From the NCBI RefSeq assembly GCF_010093535.1, contig NW_022985194.1, forward strand, positions 257,990 to 305,519: 47,530 nt of DNA. The letters run 5' to 3'. This document shows positions 9,428 to 23,190 of the stretch, in pieces (within the stretch, counting starts at the first letter, position 1; every line of letters starts with the position of its first letter). Both the position numbers and the translations under genes were made by a program. Source of the stretch: Lindgomyces ingoldianus. Taxonomy: Eukaryota; Ascomycota; Dothideomycetes; Pleosporales; Lindgomycetaceae. The notes under the pieces are model-generated. The model made no database searches, had not been told where the DNA came from, and saw only the letters and a program-made list of their open reading frames with translations.

Positions 9428-10523
9428 GTACCCCCCTCTTTTATTAAAAAGAGAATTCTTTACATTAGTAGTTCTAGCATTAGGTTGTCTTTATTAGAGT
9501 ATAAGTTTAGTTTAGATAGGTATTAAGTGTAGAATTAAGTTACTATAGAGTTCTTTTATAAAGCTTTTATAAGTTTTTATAATAGTTTATTATATCTAGT
9601 CTATTTTATAAAGTATTTATAGATACATTTTTTTTATTAAACTAAATTTATTTAATATTTTTTATAACATATTTTAGTTTATTATTTATAATAATAAGTT
9701 TAGGTAGTAGGTTTAGCTATCTAAGTAAATAGTTAGATTTAGAGGCTACTTAGCACAGTAATAATATATAGAACACAGGGTGTATCTTTATGCTGTTAGG
9801 TAGGATTAATTAGTAAGTATATAATAAAACTATATAGGCTACTATAAAGGGGCTAAAGTTTTTTTAATTAAGTTTCTTTAATTATTAGTTTATTTAGATA
9901 TTTCTAGTATCTAGCTAGACCTTCTTACTAGCTGCATATATAAAGGCAAGAGTTTAGAATTAGTTTATGTACTTTTATTAAAAAGCTTAAGCTTATGTAA
10001 GCTTTTTATAAATATATTTAGATATATTTTAAATTTTATTAATAAGTCTATTTATATTTATTACTTATATAGATTAATAAGTTAGTTAAAGAGTATTTAA
10101 AAGTAGTTTAAATTTTATTTAAAAGTAGTATCTATAGTTTACTAAAAAATAAGAATACTTATGTTAATTTAAATATTATGTTATTAGCTTTAAACTATGC
10201 TATAGCTAACTATTTTACTTAGTTATCTTACTAGTAGTTTATATACACTTATAAAACTTATTTTATTATAGTGTTTATATTTTTAGTCTAGCTATTAGTC
10301 TTTAGGTAAAAAGCTGTAGATAGATAGAGAATAATTTAGAGCTGTTTATAAAGTTTATTTTAGAAGGCTAAGACAAACTATGTACCTCTATCTAATATAA
10401 TTATGTTAGGTAGGCTATAGTAAACCTATATGTATTAGTAGAATAACTAGGCTATATTAGGGGTAGTTATAAAGAAATATAGTATTAGGTGTTAATACTT
10501 AGTTAAGTAATTAATAACTATTA

Positions 10524-10789
10524 TGTCTGTACACAGCAGCAGCGTCGCGGCCTAGATACAAGCGATCACGCATAAGCAGAATTACGTATCTATGTTACAT
10601 AATGCTTGTGCGCGAACCTCTGTGCGCGAACATCTAGATATCCCTCTTTTCCTCTGTACAGAGGAAAAATAAGAAGTAATTAACACTAGTTACCTAACAC
10701 CTTTATGTAATGTTTACACTATGCAAACCTCTCTGTCTTGTACGCATTTACTAATACTAAGTGCTAGCTAGTAGAGAGTCTATTTAACA
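10524..10789 (+). repeat. 5' LTR of the Copia element
   Basis: 266 bp, close to identical with 16430-16695 apart from scattered transitions. The LTRs keep GC-containing stretches (AGCAGCAGCGTCGCGGCC, TTGTGCGCGAACCTCTGTGC) that stand out from the AT-only interior. Confidence 0.9.
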
Positions 10790-13700
10790 CTAATTAGTAG
10801 TTTAAATACTATAAAAAAGAAAGCTTTTTTTATACCTTTTTATTTAAAAGTTTATGTATAAAAAAAATTCTTTTTCTTACTACTTTAACTATAAATTAGC
10901 AAAAGTAAAGATAGAGTTTAATTTATATATAAGTAGCTATAAATCTCTATTTAGTTACTTAAGTAAGAGTAAGAAACCTATCTATATAATACTATTTAAA
11001 GGTATTATATAAATAGTAGTACTTATTTAATACTAAAAAGTCTATTTTATTTTTTTATACAAGGCTGTTTAGAGGTAGCATATAATAAGAAGTAAGACAG
11101 TGCGCAATAACACATAATTAACTACTATAAAGTAACAAGCAACACTAGCTCTATCTATAACTAGCTAACATAATGTATTAACATATAACTAATATATACC
11201 TTTTATAGGCATCTTAGCAAAGACTCTAGTAAAGTAGATAAATATTAAAAATTAAGTAAATAAAATTAAACTATTAAATAACACACTTAAAAAAAAGCTT
11301 AATTTATACATAGCTAACTTAATTATAAAACTCTATATATTAAGCGTAATAAATATATATATACTTAAAAACTTTTAAAATAACTTTATAAAGTAAAAGC
11401 TTATATACTTTAAAAATCTTAGCTAACTATTTTTATAAAAACTAATTACTACTTTATAAAACAAAGGCATTAGCTTTAAAAAGAACATAATAAAGGCTAC
11501 TACACTATATAGACTTATAAAAAGAAAACATATGTTTACTATTTTACTAAAGTATTATATAAAACTATTACTACTATTACTAGTTTTAACATAATAAAAG
11601 ATGTCTTTATATAAATTACTTATAGACTTAATATTTCTTTTATAATTAGTATAACTACTTTGTAATAGCTTACTGTATAAAAGTATAACTAGGCAGCTAC
11701 ATATTTCTGTAGCCACAGCTCTGTATAAGATTCCCTAAAGCTTATACCTACTATATATAATTTAATTACTGTATAATCTATACTAACTTCTACTTATATA
11801 AGATATTACAGCAAAGAACCTTACACCTAAAAAGGTTATATAATTTTAGAAGGCATAAAAAAAGAAAAATAACTACATAAAGTAACTATATAATATTTTA
11901 GCTAATAAGGCTATAGTATTTATTAAACTTTACTAACACCTTACTATTTTTAAGGCATTATATATAAGCATCTTTTTTAATATTTTTAAAAAGCGCGCAC
12001 ATATGTTCTACCTTTATAATATTAGTCTAGAATAATTATAAAAGTTACTATATAAGTAGCTTAGTAATTACTTTAATACTAACATAAACTATAACTAGTA
12101 TTAGATAAATTAGATAATAATAAGCTTTACATAAAGTAAGTAAAAAAACTTTATAAAAACTTTATATAAAGCTTTTAAAGCTATAATTAATAAACTTACT
12201 CTTATATAAAAAGCTCTTAGTTTATAATTCTAAAGTAAAATACTACTTTACACTACTATTATATAAGTATGCTAAGGGTAACTTAAACTTAAATAAGTAA
12301 TATTTTTAATTAAGCTTATATATAAGGCACTATATAGTAACCTTTGTTTAGCACTTTAAGTTATAATTAATTAATAGAATAATGCATTTATAAATAAATT
12401 CTAGAACATATACTACACTAATAAGTAATATAGCTTACTATATATATATAGCTATTAATAACATAGAAGAAGCTTAAGAAGATATAAAAGATTCTTTAAA
12501 CTATAGTTTTTTACATAATTAAAGTAATGCTTTATCTATTATAAAAAAAATGTTAGTTAATAAATTATTTTTATATAAATTAATTTTATATAAAATACTA
12601 ATATATCTTTTTATATAAAGAATTTTATAATAAGACACTAATATATAAAGAGGTAAATATATATATTTAAAAGTTTAAAAGTAAACTAAAGTAAAAAGAA
12701 AAAAAGTTGCATAATAATAATAACTTAAATAAAAAAAAAAGTAAGAAAATTATTAACTACTTTACTAATACTGCATTTCTCTACTATGCAACTGCAGAGG
12801 ACATCTACAGCCTAAAACCTAAAAAATACGCAGAACAGTTTATCCTTAAAGATTAATACTATATAGTATACTAAGGTAAACTATAGAATACTAGTGTAGT
12901 AAAAATCTCTACTATAAAAAAGTTATAACTTAAAACATACCTATAAAAATTCTTTTATATAAAAGTAAACTAAACACTAAAAAAGAAAAGTATTAGCTTT
13001 AAAAAATAAAAATTAATAAAATTAATTAGTACTATATAAATTACTAACTTAGTTAGTAACATAACATATTATATTCTAGACACTCTAACACTGTTTCTAC
13101 TATCTTTAGTAAACATAGACTAAATAAGTGTGTACTTTAATAATATTTTAAATATTATTATATATAAAAACAAAACTACTATCTTTATTATATAAAAATA
13201 AAAACACTTTTTTTTTAATATTAGTAAAAAAAAATTTATGTCTTTTTTTACTAAATTAAAACTTTACTACCTTTACTACTAATTTAAACACCCTTGCATA
13301 AAAAGACTCTAGAAGATGCTAACTAGCGCTAGCTATAACATTAATACTGTAGTGCTAGAAAAGATTAAAAAGTTTTACTACTTTTACTAATTATATAACT
13401 AGGCTTTATAAAAATTTAAGTTTATAATTAAAAATAACACTTACTTTAACTATAAAGTTATTATTAATGTTATATAAATTAATAATAAAGATATTCTATA
13501 TATTATTAATATAGATATATTATTTTAGACTGCTACATTTCTAAAATCTATGTCTACATAAAATACCTAAGATGCACTATGCAAATGCTAGATTAACACT
13601 TATTAAAAACTTCTAAACTACATTATGTATAACCTTAGTATAAACTTTACTTTAAAGGATTTTTAAGCTTATGTAAAGATTATAAAAGCTATATATAAGC

Positions 13701-14929
13701 AGATGCCTGTAGAAGCATATTAGGCAGTTAGAAAGGTTAAGCGCGCGCACACACCTCTCTAATAAGTGTTTAACATTCTAAAGACTAAGCTAGGTAACTG
13801 TATAGATAATAAGGCTATTCTGTAAATAGCAGTTAAGGCTCTAAACAACACAGCTAGCCTACATAGTCTAGTACCCACACTGCTAGTCTTTAAAGCATAC
13901 CTAAAAATTAACCTAAACTTTTTACTATTACTAAACATTATTGCATAAGTAAGCGCTGTATAAAAGGTAATAAAAATACTTTAAAAAGACTATATAAAAG
14001 TAAATATTAATTATATAATTAACACTTATAATAGCTTTATAATACATAAAGTTCTTAACCTTCTTCTTAGCTTAGAGATTATAGCATAGAGAGAGAAGAA
14101 AGGCTAGACTAGCCTATATAAAATTAAAAGTATTAAAAAAAAAATATTATTATTAAAAAAAAAAATAGCCTACTAAAGCTCTAATATATATAAGTTAAAC
14201 TATACTATAAAGAAAAAAAATAACTTACTTATAATAAATAACTTAAATAAACTAATCTCTATATAAAAAGATCTTTTAAAGAAAAGGAAGAAAAAATAGC
14301 TTTATAAAAATATTATAAAAGCAGAACTAAAGCCTACTATAGACTAAGCCCCTTAAGATAGCAATGCTGCACTAGTGTAAAAAGAAGATATAGATACTAG
14401 AAAAAGTAAAAAGCAAAGAAAACTTGCATAAAGTCTAGACTAGGTATTTCTAACCTAAAAAAAAAAAAATAATTAAGCCTTATCTATTAAGCTTTATATA
14501 AATAGTGTAATTACTATACTTAAAAAACTATTTAAGAAATTAGACTATATAAAAATAAACACTTTAATTACTAATAGCACTTTTAAAGTTATAGTGTATA
14601 ACTTAATAAAGTATAAAAGTTAGATTTTTAACCTTTACCTTATATAAAAAGTAAAAAGTAAAATAACTTAACTATATAAAAAATCCTGCCTAGTGTTTAC
14701 TAGCTACTTAAATAAAAAAAAGAAAAATTTTTTTGCTTAGTTACTAACTATCTAGAGAATAAGCTAGAGACTACTTCTAGCTATAAAAGTAAGCCTAAAA
14801 GCTATATATAAAATGTATTTTAAACTATATAATATTACATAAGCATACATTTAATTAATAGATAAGCTTATACACACGCTATATGTAAAGCTACTAAAGA
14901 AGATGCGCTAGAGCTTTCTACTAAATATA

Positions 14930-15200
14930 ATACTCTAGGTTGTACAACCTTTATATAGAGCTGCTAAATTAGGACTATATTAATTTAAGACATACTATAA
15001 CTACTATAAAAAAAAGCTACGCATGTACATCTTTTTATATAACCCCTACTTTTTAATTACTAATAAAGAAGAGCACACTTTTAGTATTACTAGCTTATAA
15101 ATAAATAACACTTTAAGTATTATAATAAAGAATTTTACACAAAAAAAAAAAACTATAAAAAGTAAAGTTTTATATAAAAGGTAAAACTATTTTAGTAAAA
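14930..15200 (+). pseudogene. Copia reverse transcriptase remnant
   Basis: On the plus strand the reading VVQPLYRAAKLGLY, then TYYNYYKKKLRMYIFLYNPYFLIT, and ITSLQINDTLSI follows the fungal Copia pattern (PLYG..E.G..W, TYH.HH..KL.M.TS.YDPCLL, GMQTDDTL). The catalytic DD reads ND. In-frame stops show it is dead. Gag-like text (YYATAEDIYSLKPKKYAEQF) is visible near 12.78-12.84 kb. Confidence 0.8.
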
Positions 15201-16429
15201 AAGTAGCTTATTAAGTTTAATAGTAAAAGAATTAAACTTACACATAATATAGTAGTTCTTACTTAGAAAAAATAAGTAAGCTACTTTTATATAATTAACT
15301 TAAAAAACAAAGATGCTGTATAATAATATATTAAGTAACATATAAAAAAGGTATACATTACATTTATATATTAACTAAAGGTAGCATTTAACTTATCTAT
15401 TACTACATAAACTATAAACTTTTTATATAATAACATTAACACACTTAACACATAAATTTAATAGTAGATAGATAATAGTAAGCGCAGTTTTACCTTTCTA
15501 CTATTATAGCTTAATTATGTAAAGCTGTTTATTTTTATAAATAAATTATTTACTAATAATAAAAACTTTAGCTTATAGCTAAAATTCTTAATTATATTAA
15601 GTAATAAAAACTATATAAAGTAAAGTAACTACTTTAAAATACTAAGTAACATTATACACTAAAATTCTACTAAGTGTAAAAGAGTAACTAAAAGTGTCTT
15701 TACTAGTAAACTATATAAAATAGTTAAAAAGTTTAATAATATAATTACTTTTAGTACAACTTTATAGTAAATTATATAAATGCTTAAACTACTACTAATT
15801 TTAGTAGTAATCTACATAAATTTAAAGTCTTTATATAATTACCTTATTAAGCTAGGCACTACTAGTAAAAAGTAACTTATAATTAACATTATGTTACTTT
15901 ATAAATTATATAAAAAAAAAGAAATTACTAAAATAAAGTAAATTAATAGTAAAAATAACTTAGTAAATGTATATATAAAGAAAACACTAAACTAGGCTTT
16001 TTAATTATTAGTCTTAACTAACTACCTCTCTGTTTAGATAAAAGCATCTGTGGACTAGCTAGATTTTATGCGTAAAGATGCTTTAGACTAACTAGACTAA
16101 TAACACTTTTATATAAAGCTTATTTTTTTTATTTTTTTTTTTTATATTATACATACTTATCTTTTTTATTATAAGGATCTGTTACTATTAGCACTATAAA
16201 AAAAAAAAGAGCTAGAGAATTATACAGCAAAGCTTAAAAAGTAAAGAATAAAGAAAAAAAAAGCTATTTATATAGCATAACTAGCCTATTTTAACACACA
16301 GCATTACTAAAGCAAGTCCTAATAAATAGAGTAGAGTAAAAGCAGAATGTAATTAGATAGACCTACATAGACAGAAGGGAGGTAACACATACAAAAGGCA
16401 ACTTTTTAGATAAAAAGAAAAGTTGTTAG

Positions 16430-16695
16430 TGTCTATACGCAGCAGCAGCGTTGCGGCCTAGATACAAGCAATCACGCATAAGCAGAATCACATATCTATG
16501 TCACATAATGCTTGTGCGCGAACCTCTGTGCGCGAACATCTAGATATCCCCCTTTTCCTCTATATAAAGGAAAAATAAGAAGTAATTAACACTAGTTACC
16601 TAACACCTCTATGTAATGTTTACACTGTGCAAACCTCTCTGTCTTGTACGCATTTGCTAACACTAAGTGCTAGCTAGTAGAGAGTCTATTTAACA
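16430..16695 (+). repeat. 3' LTR of the Copia element
   Basis: 266 bp, same ends as the 5' LTR, followed directly by the target duplication TATTA. Confidence 0.9.
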
Positions 16696-17899
16696 TATTA
16701 TAATATTTATATACTTTTTAGATAAAAGTAAGTTTATAATAAAATTAATTAATATGTTTTTTTAAGCTTATTTAGAAATTAGGAGTAGTTTAAGTAGGCT
16801 ATTATACCTTTTTTAAAAGGCCTTTACTTTACAGTAAGTATAGCAACATAATATGTATTAGTGTACAGTATAGAACATGCAGGGCTAGTAGTACTCTCTC
16901 TATAGTAGGTTAAAAGTCTTTCCTCTGCCTAGGTGTCCTCTAACAGGCAAGTTGTGTATAATTTAAAGTAGTTTAATTTTTAGTTTATTAGAATTAAAAA
17001 TTATAAGTTAGTTATAGTAATATAGCTTACTATTTTAGTTTTTATAGTTAGCTAGTGTTACTTTTTTTAACTAACTAGCACTATTTTAAAGTAAGTCTAA
17101 AGTTTCTTAGATAAATTTATTATTTAAATACTTATTAATAATAATTTAATTAATTATTTAATTTATTTTATTTAAGTTAAGGTCTAAAAATAGCTTAAGT
17201 TAGAGTAAAGTTTAGTGTTAAGCCTTTTACACTTCTTTTTAAGTAGAGATGTTTTAAAATTACTTTATAAAAGCATCTAGTTTTTTTTTATTTTAACTAG
17301 AATAATAAGTAATCTTAAAATTAAAATAAAATAGGTATTTAAACTAATAGGCTTATTAGTAGCTAAGTTGTTTTATAGTTATAAAGTACTGTAAGTTCTT
17401 ATAGTTAGATAGGACCTATATTAGATGCGCTACACCTTCTAGTTTAAGTTACTATTATTTAAAGTAGTGTACTATAGTAAGTAATTTCTTATTATAGATT
17501 TTATAATTACCTTTTATAAAACTTATTCTTTTTAAAAAGTATATAATAGGCCTAATAGTCCTGTCTAGCTTAGTCTAGAAGAGAACTCCTGCTACTATGT
17601 AGTCTAAGGCATTAGCTTCTATAAGTATTAGTAGTTTAAAGTTAAAGTAGTAGAGTATTAAGGCTTTAGTAAAGGCTTTTTTTAGCTAGTTAAAGGACTA
17701 TTAGTAATTTAAGTTAAAGTTAAATTAATTTTTTTTTTTAGTAAGTGTAATTATAAGGCTTACTTACTATAAAAAGTTGTTAATAAATTATTAGTAAAAG
17801 TTAGTAAATTTTATAAAAGCTTAAATATCTTTTATGTCTTTTAGGTATTACTAATCTAGTATAGTCTAAACTTTAATAGAGTCTATTTAAATGCTATCT

Positions 17900-18220
17900 A
17901 TAAAGATTATATATTTTAAATACATAACTTTTAATTAGTAGAACTTGCATTTATTTATGTTAAGTTATAAACTTACTTTTTCTATAGCCTTTAGCACTAG
18001 GCGTATATACTGTTTGTGCTTTAAAAGGCTATTACTGTAGATTAAAATATTATTAATATATATAGTGCAGAACACGTCTAGGTAGGGTTAGAGTAAGTTG
18101 TTTACAAAATGTTAAAAAGTACTAGGCGTGTTAGCTAAGCTAAAAAGCATTACTAAGTACTTAAATAGTTTATATTAAGTTTAAAACACTGTTAGCTACT
18201 TATTACCTTTTACTATTTTT
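17900..18220 (-). pseudogene. Gypsy reverse transcriptase remnant
   Basis: The minus-strand reading keeps the family core in order: LTVF, KYLVMLFSLANTPSTF, FVNNLL, YLDVFCTIYINNILIYS, and LNINKCKF. The catalytic YIDDIL appears as YINNIL, as expected from G-to-A changes in GAY codons. Several in-frame TAA and TAG codons are present. Flanking minus-strand DNA to the right should be gag/protease and to the left RNase H/integrase, but these are too decayed for firm boundaries. Confidence 0.85.
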
Positions 18221-20630
18221 AGCTTATTAAAGGTAGTAATAATATCTAACTTTATAAAATACTTTACTTTACTTAGTTAGCTTAGAGTTTCTTATAAAAA
18301 AAAAAATTAAGTATTAGTTTTTAATAGTAATAGTATTTAGTTTTTAGTAGTTAATATAAAATTAAAGCCTACTTCTAGGTTTTTTTATAAATAGTATAAG
18401 TAACACTACTAGTAAAAAGCTAGTGTAAATAAACTTTTTTTTAAGTTCTTATTAAAGTATTTTTAGAGCACTTTTAATTTATTTAGTAACATTTTATATA
18501 GTAGCTTATAACTAGGTTGTTTACTAGGCTTAAAAGTTATTTAGTAATTATATAAATATTATATTAAAAGCTTATTAAACTTATCTTAAAAAAAACATGT
18601 AATAAGTTATAGTAGTCTTAAAAGACTATTATTTTTAAGTTAGTGCGTTTTTAAAGAGCTAAAGCTTAGTTTATATTAGAAATTATAACTACATAGATTT
18701 TATAATCTAGTTATTAAGCTAGGGTTATAAATAGAGCAGGTTCTATATAGTAGATGTCTATCTACTGTTTAAGTCTTAGTTTATGTTTAAATTAAGTAAG
18801 TAAAGATTTCTTAAAAGCTTTTTTTTTTAAGTTTAAATAGTTATTAAATTATTTTATATAGCTTATTTTAGTAAAAGGCCTAGCTTATTAGCCTTACTTA
18901 AGTAGTTCTTTTTTAGGTTATTAAAAAGTAAGTTTAAAAACCTTTTATATTAAGTGCTACTTAAGTGTTATTTAAGTGTAAGTATAAGCATATATCTTAG
19001 CATTAAAAAAAGTTAAAGTTTAAGACTTACTTTTAGTAATTAAAGGTAACTTTATGCTAATATAGCTATAGTTATTCTAGAATTAGGTTATAACATTTTA
19101 TGTTTATTATATAAAGCTTAATCTACTCTTTGTAGTGTTAGTAGGTAATTATAATAGTTATAGTATAAAAAATAAAACCTTTTTTAAGTTATTTTTTATT
19201 AAATTTAGTTAGGTAAATTATTTAGGTAAGTAGTGTTAATTAAAGATTTAGTTTATGTGCTAGTTCTTTATTAATATAACTTATGCTATTTACTTCTAAG
19301 TTAATAAAAGCTTATATTAAGGCTAATATAGTTTTTTATTATAAATATATAAAAATATTAACTTAGTACTTTTAGTTATTAGTAAAAAATTTAGCTTATA
19401 AGTTAGTAAAAATCTAGTGTTAAATTAGTTCTAAAGGGTAACTTAGCTCTAAAACAAGCCTTTTTGTAGGCTTCTACTGCTATAGCTGCAGCTATGTTAA
19501 GAGTAGTAAAAGAGATTAGAGCTTAAATATAAGTTAAAGCCTTTTATAAAAATAAAAATAAAATAGTAAAAATTTTTAATAAGTGCTAGCAGCGCTACTT
19601 ATATAGACTTAAAAAAGAGGAATAAAGTAGTTTTAAAAAATATAACTATACTTACTATACTTAAAGTATTAACTTTTTTTATTATAATTTTTACACTTTT
19701 TAAAACTAACTAAAGCATAATTTAAATTAATTTTTATTATATTAAGGTTCTTATTTATAACTACGCTAGTTTAGAGGCGTATTAAAGCTTGTATAAGAAG
19801 AAACTTTATGTTATTATTATAGGTAGTAATTAGGTTTGCATACACATTAAGGTTGTTTAGAAGGGGTTCTTCTACTATAGCGCGTTGCAGTTTAGTTAAA
19901 AAGAAGTTATATAAGGCTATAATTAGACCTATTTTATTTAGGCCTATATTAGATGTAAGTTAGTAGAACTTAGTAAAGTGTAAAGTAAAGCTTTTTTTTT
20001 TATTATAAAGTGTTTAGGCAACTTAAGGCTATTAACTTTTTATTTAAGTCTTTATAAGTTACTTATAAAAATGCTATAAATTAATTTAAGTTAATAATAT
20101 TTTTATTTATTAGTAAGTTAATTAAAGCTGTTATATTATAGTTAAGTTAAAAGTAGGCATATAGTAACTAAAAGTGTTTAAAAAGAAATTAGTCTATATT
20201 TTCTTTAAGTTTATATTAAAGCTTATGTAAAAAAAAAAGTAAGTCTTTTTATTTTTTATTAAATAGCAAAGGATTAGGGAGTTAGTTAGATTTTATTACT
20301 AAGTTAGAAAAGTTATAGGTTATAGGTAGTATTAGGTAAGAAAGAGTTAAGCTATCTTTAGACTTTTAGGTAAACTTTAAAGCTAGTAAGTTCTTAGTTT
20401 CTACTACTATAATAAAAGTTAAGGTAGAAATAAACTACTTAATAATATAAAGCTATTCTTTAAAGTTCTTTTAAAAAGCTTTAAAGCTTATAACATAGTA
20501 GCTTTTTTATAAAGTAAGCGCTTTTTAAAAAGCTTTTTAGCTTACTTTAATAGCTTAAAGTTATATAAGTACTAAGCTTATTAAATTAAATTTAGAGGCT
20601 ATTCTTAGCTAGAGTTTTAACATAACATAA

Positions 20631-20948
20631 TATTATAATTATACATAAGTAAGGTTATAGAGCTTTATAAAGGTCTAGTTTAATTACTACATAAGGTATT
20701 ATAGTAGGTATAAGATGTTATGTAAGAAATAAAAAGGTTTAAAAGAAAATTAGTAATTAAATACTTAGCTTAGAAGTCTAAGCGCTTTAGGTATAAATTA
20801 AGCCTATTTTAAGTTTAGTTAGTGTTAAAGTAGTTTATGCTTAAGTTTATGTCTGTGTTATGTTGTGTTTGTGTTAGACGTGCACTAATAATACTCTAGT
20901 ACGCGTCTAATACGGTTATGTCTGGGATCCGGGGAGGATACTGTGACA
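20631..20948 (-). repeat. Right LTR of the Gypsy element (its 5' LTR)
   Basis: Mirror image of the left LTR in RIP pattern: the inner end is saturated with transitions and the outer ~100 bp (GTGTTAGACGTGCACTAATA to ACTGTGACA) keep their GC bases. Confidence 0.9.
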
Positions 20949-20953
20949 GATAC

Positions 20954-21206
20954 CAACAGGAGTTTCGTCTATGACTTCTCTCGCTAGACTCCGTTGACTA
21001 TTCTGCCGCTGTAAGTCTTGACGCAAGAAGAAATGGAGCAGATGTAAGCCTTAGGTACCGCATTCTCCGGGTCGTAGGTAGTATATGGAAAATCCAAGCA
21101 TTTATAGATGCCTAGCAGGTCGTGTGATGAAGTGCTTGTCTAAATTGTTACAAGAACGGGACGATCAACGTAGGGATATGCGTCTACTAAAGTTAAAGTA
21201 AGAGAT
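20954..21206. other. Unique DNA between the Gypsy and Pogo insertions
   Basis: GC-normal DNA that continues the host sequence interrupted by the Gypsy element (joins to 9105 across GATAC). No gene is recognised. Confidence 0.4.
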
Positions 21207-21289
21207 TAACGTACTTTATAGGCGAGTTGCTCACACACCTAAGTTGCTTACTTTTGCTAAGACTCTACTATACTACTTTTTTTATACTA

Positions 21290-23190
21290 ATGCATTTCTA
21301 ACAACACTACTTAGACATGTTAAAGGAATGTTAGATGTAGCTTATGCTTTAAGCTTTTAAATAAAACATAACACTTTTTAAGTAACATGCTACAGCTATT
21401 TATAAAGTTTTTTAAAAAATAATAAGTAACTAACGCACTAGATAACTTTTCTAAGCTAATTATATAGCTAACTTATAAAAGCTAGATAATAATAAGAAGT
21501 AAGTAATTATTTAGCACATACTTAAGCTAGATGTATAAGGATTTCCCCTCTAGCTAGCAGCTATAGCTAATATAGCTAATTCTTTACATGCTAAGTATAA
21601 TATAGGCTATATTAGCATAAACTAGCTTAATATATTTATTAAGTGTTACTTAAAGCTTAAAGTAAAGTTTAAGTATAAGTATAACTATAAAAAAGCTTTT
21701 TATAAAAATCTTATAGTAATTTAAAGCTAGTTTAACTTTATAAAGAATATTAAAGCTAAGTATAGTATTTAAAATAATAACATATACAACTTTAATAAAA
21801 TAAAGTTTATAATAAGCTAGATATCTACTAGAGTAGTTATTATAATTTTAGAAAAATAAAAATAGCTAAAAGTAGTCTAGCTAGGTAACTAGAAGTAGAC
21901 AACAGCTATTTAAGGCATTAATGCTAAAAAGTAAGCTATTCTACTTTTTATTATCTTTTAAAGTAGTAACTACTTTTTAAACTAGTATAAAAAGAAAAAT
22001 CTACTTTAAAATTAAGTTATTATAATCTTTAAGCGCAGCTAGACTACTAATTAGCTTAGTTTAGACTAGTTAAAGCACTTTAACATGCATATAAAAAAGT
22101 GTACTATTAGCAGCTACTATTTACTAGTTATTAATAGCTATAATAGCTATAACTTACTTTATTTTTAGTAATACTATAAAAATAATAAAATTATTACTAT
22201 TTATATACTTTTTTACTTATTACACTTTTTATAGCTACTTAATATAAGTTGTTTTACTTTTTTAAAAAAGGCATATAAGTGCTAAGCTAAAAACTTTATA
22301 TATAACTAAATTACTTATATCATAAAAATAAAGTTTCTACTTGTTACAATCCTTGCTCCGTGGAGCACTCAGGTCTGGCGATATTCCTAGGGGGGAAGTA
22401 GGACGGATGGTAGGGGCCAACCAGTAGGGTGTACAGTCCTACGTACAGGCTATTGGGCTAATGGAGGGAGGTAGGGAGACCAGATCGTGGTTTGCCCTTA
22501 ATGCGGCAGTAGGGAGGCCGGGTCAAACAGTCCTAGTGGACAGGGTTAGAGGTATATATAGTGCAAGATATATAAATAGTATTACAGCTCTTTAGAAAGT
22601 TAAATGCTACTTAGTCTATGTAAAGAATAAACTAAACGTTAAACACGCCTCCTAAAGGTTGTTTAATGCAGGAATTATATACATGTGCTAGGGATGCTAA
22701 GGGGAGCTAGTGGGAGCTAGTGGGAGCTTGCTAAGGAGAGCTCCCATGAGCTCCCCTAGGCTCCCATTAATACGCGGCCCGTCTCCTCATTAGACGATGC
22801 ATTCCTCCATTACTGCGGGCAGCTGCGCTGCCTCCGTGTCCTCCGATTGTTCTGTAAGCGAGCCCTGTCCCAATCCAGCTAGATTGTGGAGCACTGCCGG
22901 TGGAGTTACGCTGGTCCAACCGTAGACCGTAACACTACTATGCTTTAAAGTAGCTTATAATGCTATAATTACTTTTAGTAATATTTAAAAAAGGTTTTAA
23001 AGCGCTAGATTAGTTTCTTTTAACCTATAATAAGTTATAATAGGCCTTAATATAAAGTTATGCACTTTATTACTACTACTACTTATATATAATAAGCTTT
23101 AGTAGTTGTAAACTCTAAGTAATACTCTAAAACTTAAGTTATAATTAATGTTTATAAAAATAAAAATTTAAAAGCATATAAATAGTTTAC
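21290..23190 (+). pseudogene. Fot1/Pogo transposase remnant
   Basis: The plus-strand frame keeps the order of a pogo transposase: the CENP-B-type HTH region (VII, HILKLDV, GFPL, LAAIANIANSLHA near 21490-21600), NIYNFNKIKF (the DETG region, near 21780), AIQGINAK-like text, LLFIIF, LDWLKHF (near 22065), then LLNISCFTFLKKAY (the QPLDVG region, near 22240). After the solo LTR it resumes with LLCFKVAYNAIITFSNI (22935 on). Nearly all W, Q and D/E positions of the family are lost to stops or N/K. It is inactive. Confidence 0.8.
22342..22934 (-). mobile_element. Solo LTR of the TGTTAC Gypsy family
   Basis: 593 bp from TGTTACAATCC to GACCGTAACA, flanked by CTACT on both sides (22337-22341, 22935-22939). 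It is the reverse complement of the LTRs of the element at 31397-39077, from a diverged subfamily. It sits inside the Pogo transposase frame, which continues cleanly on both sides. Unlike everything around it, it has normal GC content and hardly any RIP. A cluster of GGGAGCT and AGCTCCC motifs (22700-22760) can form stems. Confidence 0.9.

Larger units (their letters stand above)
10524..16695 (+). mobile_element. Ty1/Copia LTR retrotransposon nested in the Gypsy element, RIP-degraded
   Basis: The 266-bp LTRs at 10524-10789 and 16430-16695 start TGTCTGTAC or TGTCTATAC and end TTTAACA. The 5-bp target duplication TATTA flanks both ends (10519-10523, 16696-16700), which proves insertion into the already present Gypsy element. 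Length is 6,172 bp. A plus-strand Copia reverse-transcriptase reading near 14.9-15.2 kb sets the orientation. A purine tract AGAAGGGAGG lies about 45 bp before the 3' LTR. The interior is nearly all A and T, with stops in every frame. Confidence 0.92.
9111..20948 (-). mobile_element. Ty3/Gypsy LTR retrotransposon, RIP-degraded, with a nested Copia element
   Basis: The LTRs at 9111-9427 (317 bp) and 20631-20948 (318 bp) begin TGTCAC and end TGTGACA or its mutated form, and the element is flanked by identical 5-bp target duplications GATAC (9106-9110, 20949-20953). The coding strand is minus: reverse transcriptase is readable on the minus strand near 18 kb, and the purine-rich tract AAAAGAGGGGGG (minus strand, next to 9428) sits directly upstream of the element's 3' LTR, which is the left one here. 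Without the nested 6.2-kb insertion the element is about 5.7 kb, normal for the family. The interior is extremely TA-rich with stops throughout, so it is dead. RIP is weakest at the outer ends of the LTRs, next to unique DNA. Confidence 0.93.

Noticed and set aside
9428..20630. AT-rich block as mitochondrial DNA or a centromere
   Set aside because: The composition is explained by RIP: LTR pairs, target duplications and readable retroelement domains are present.
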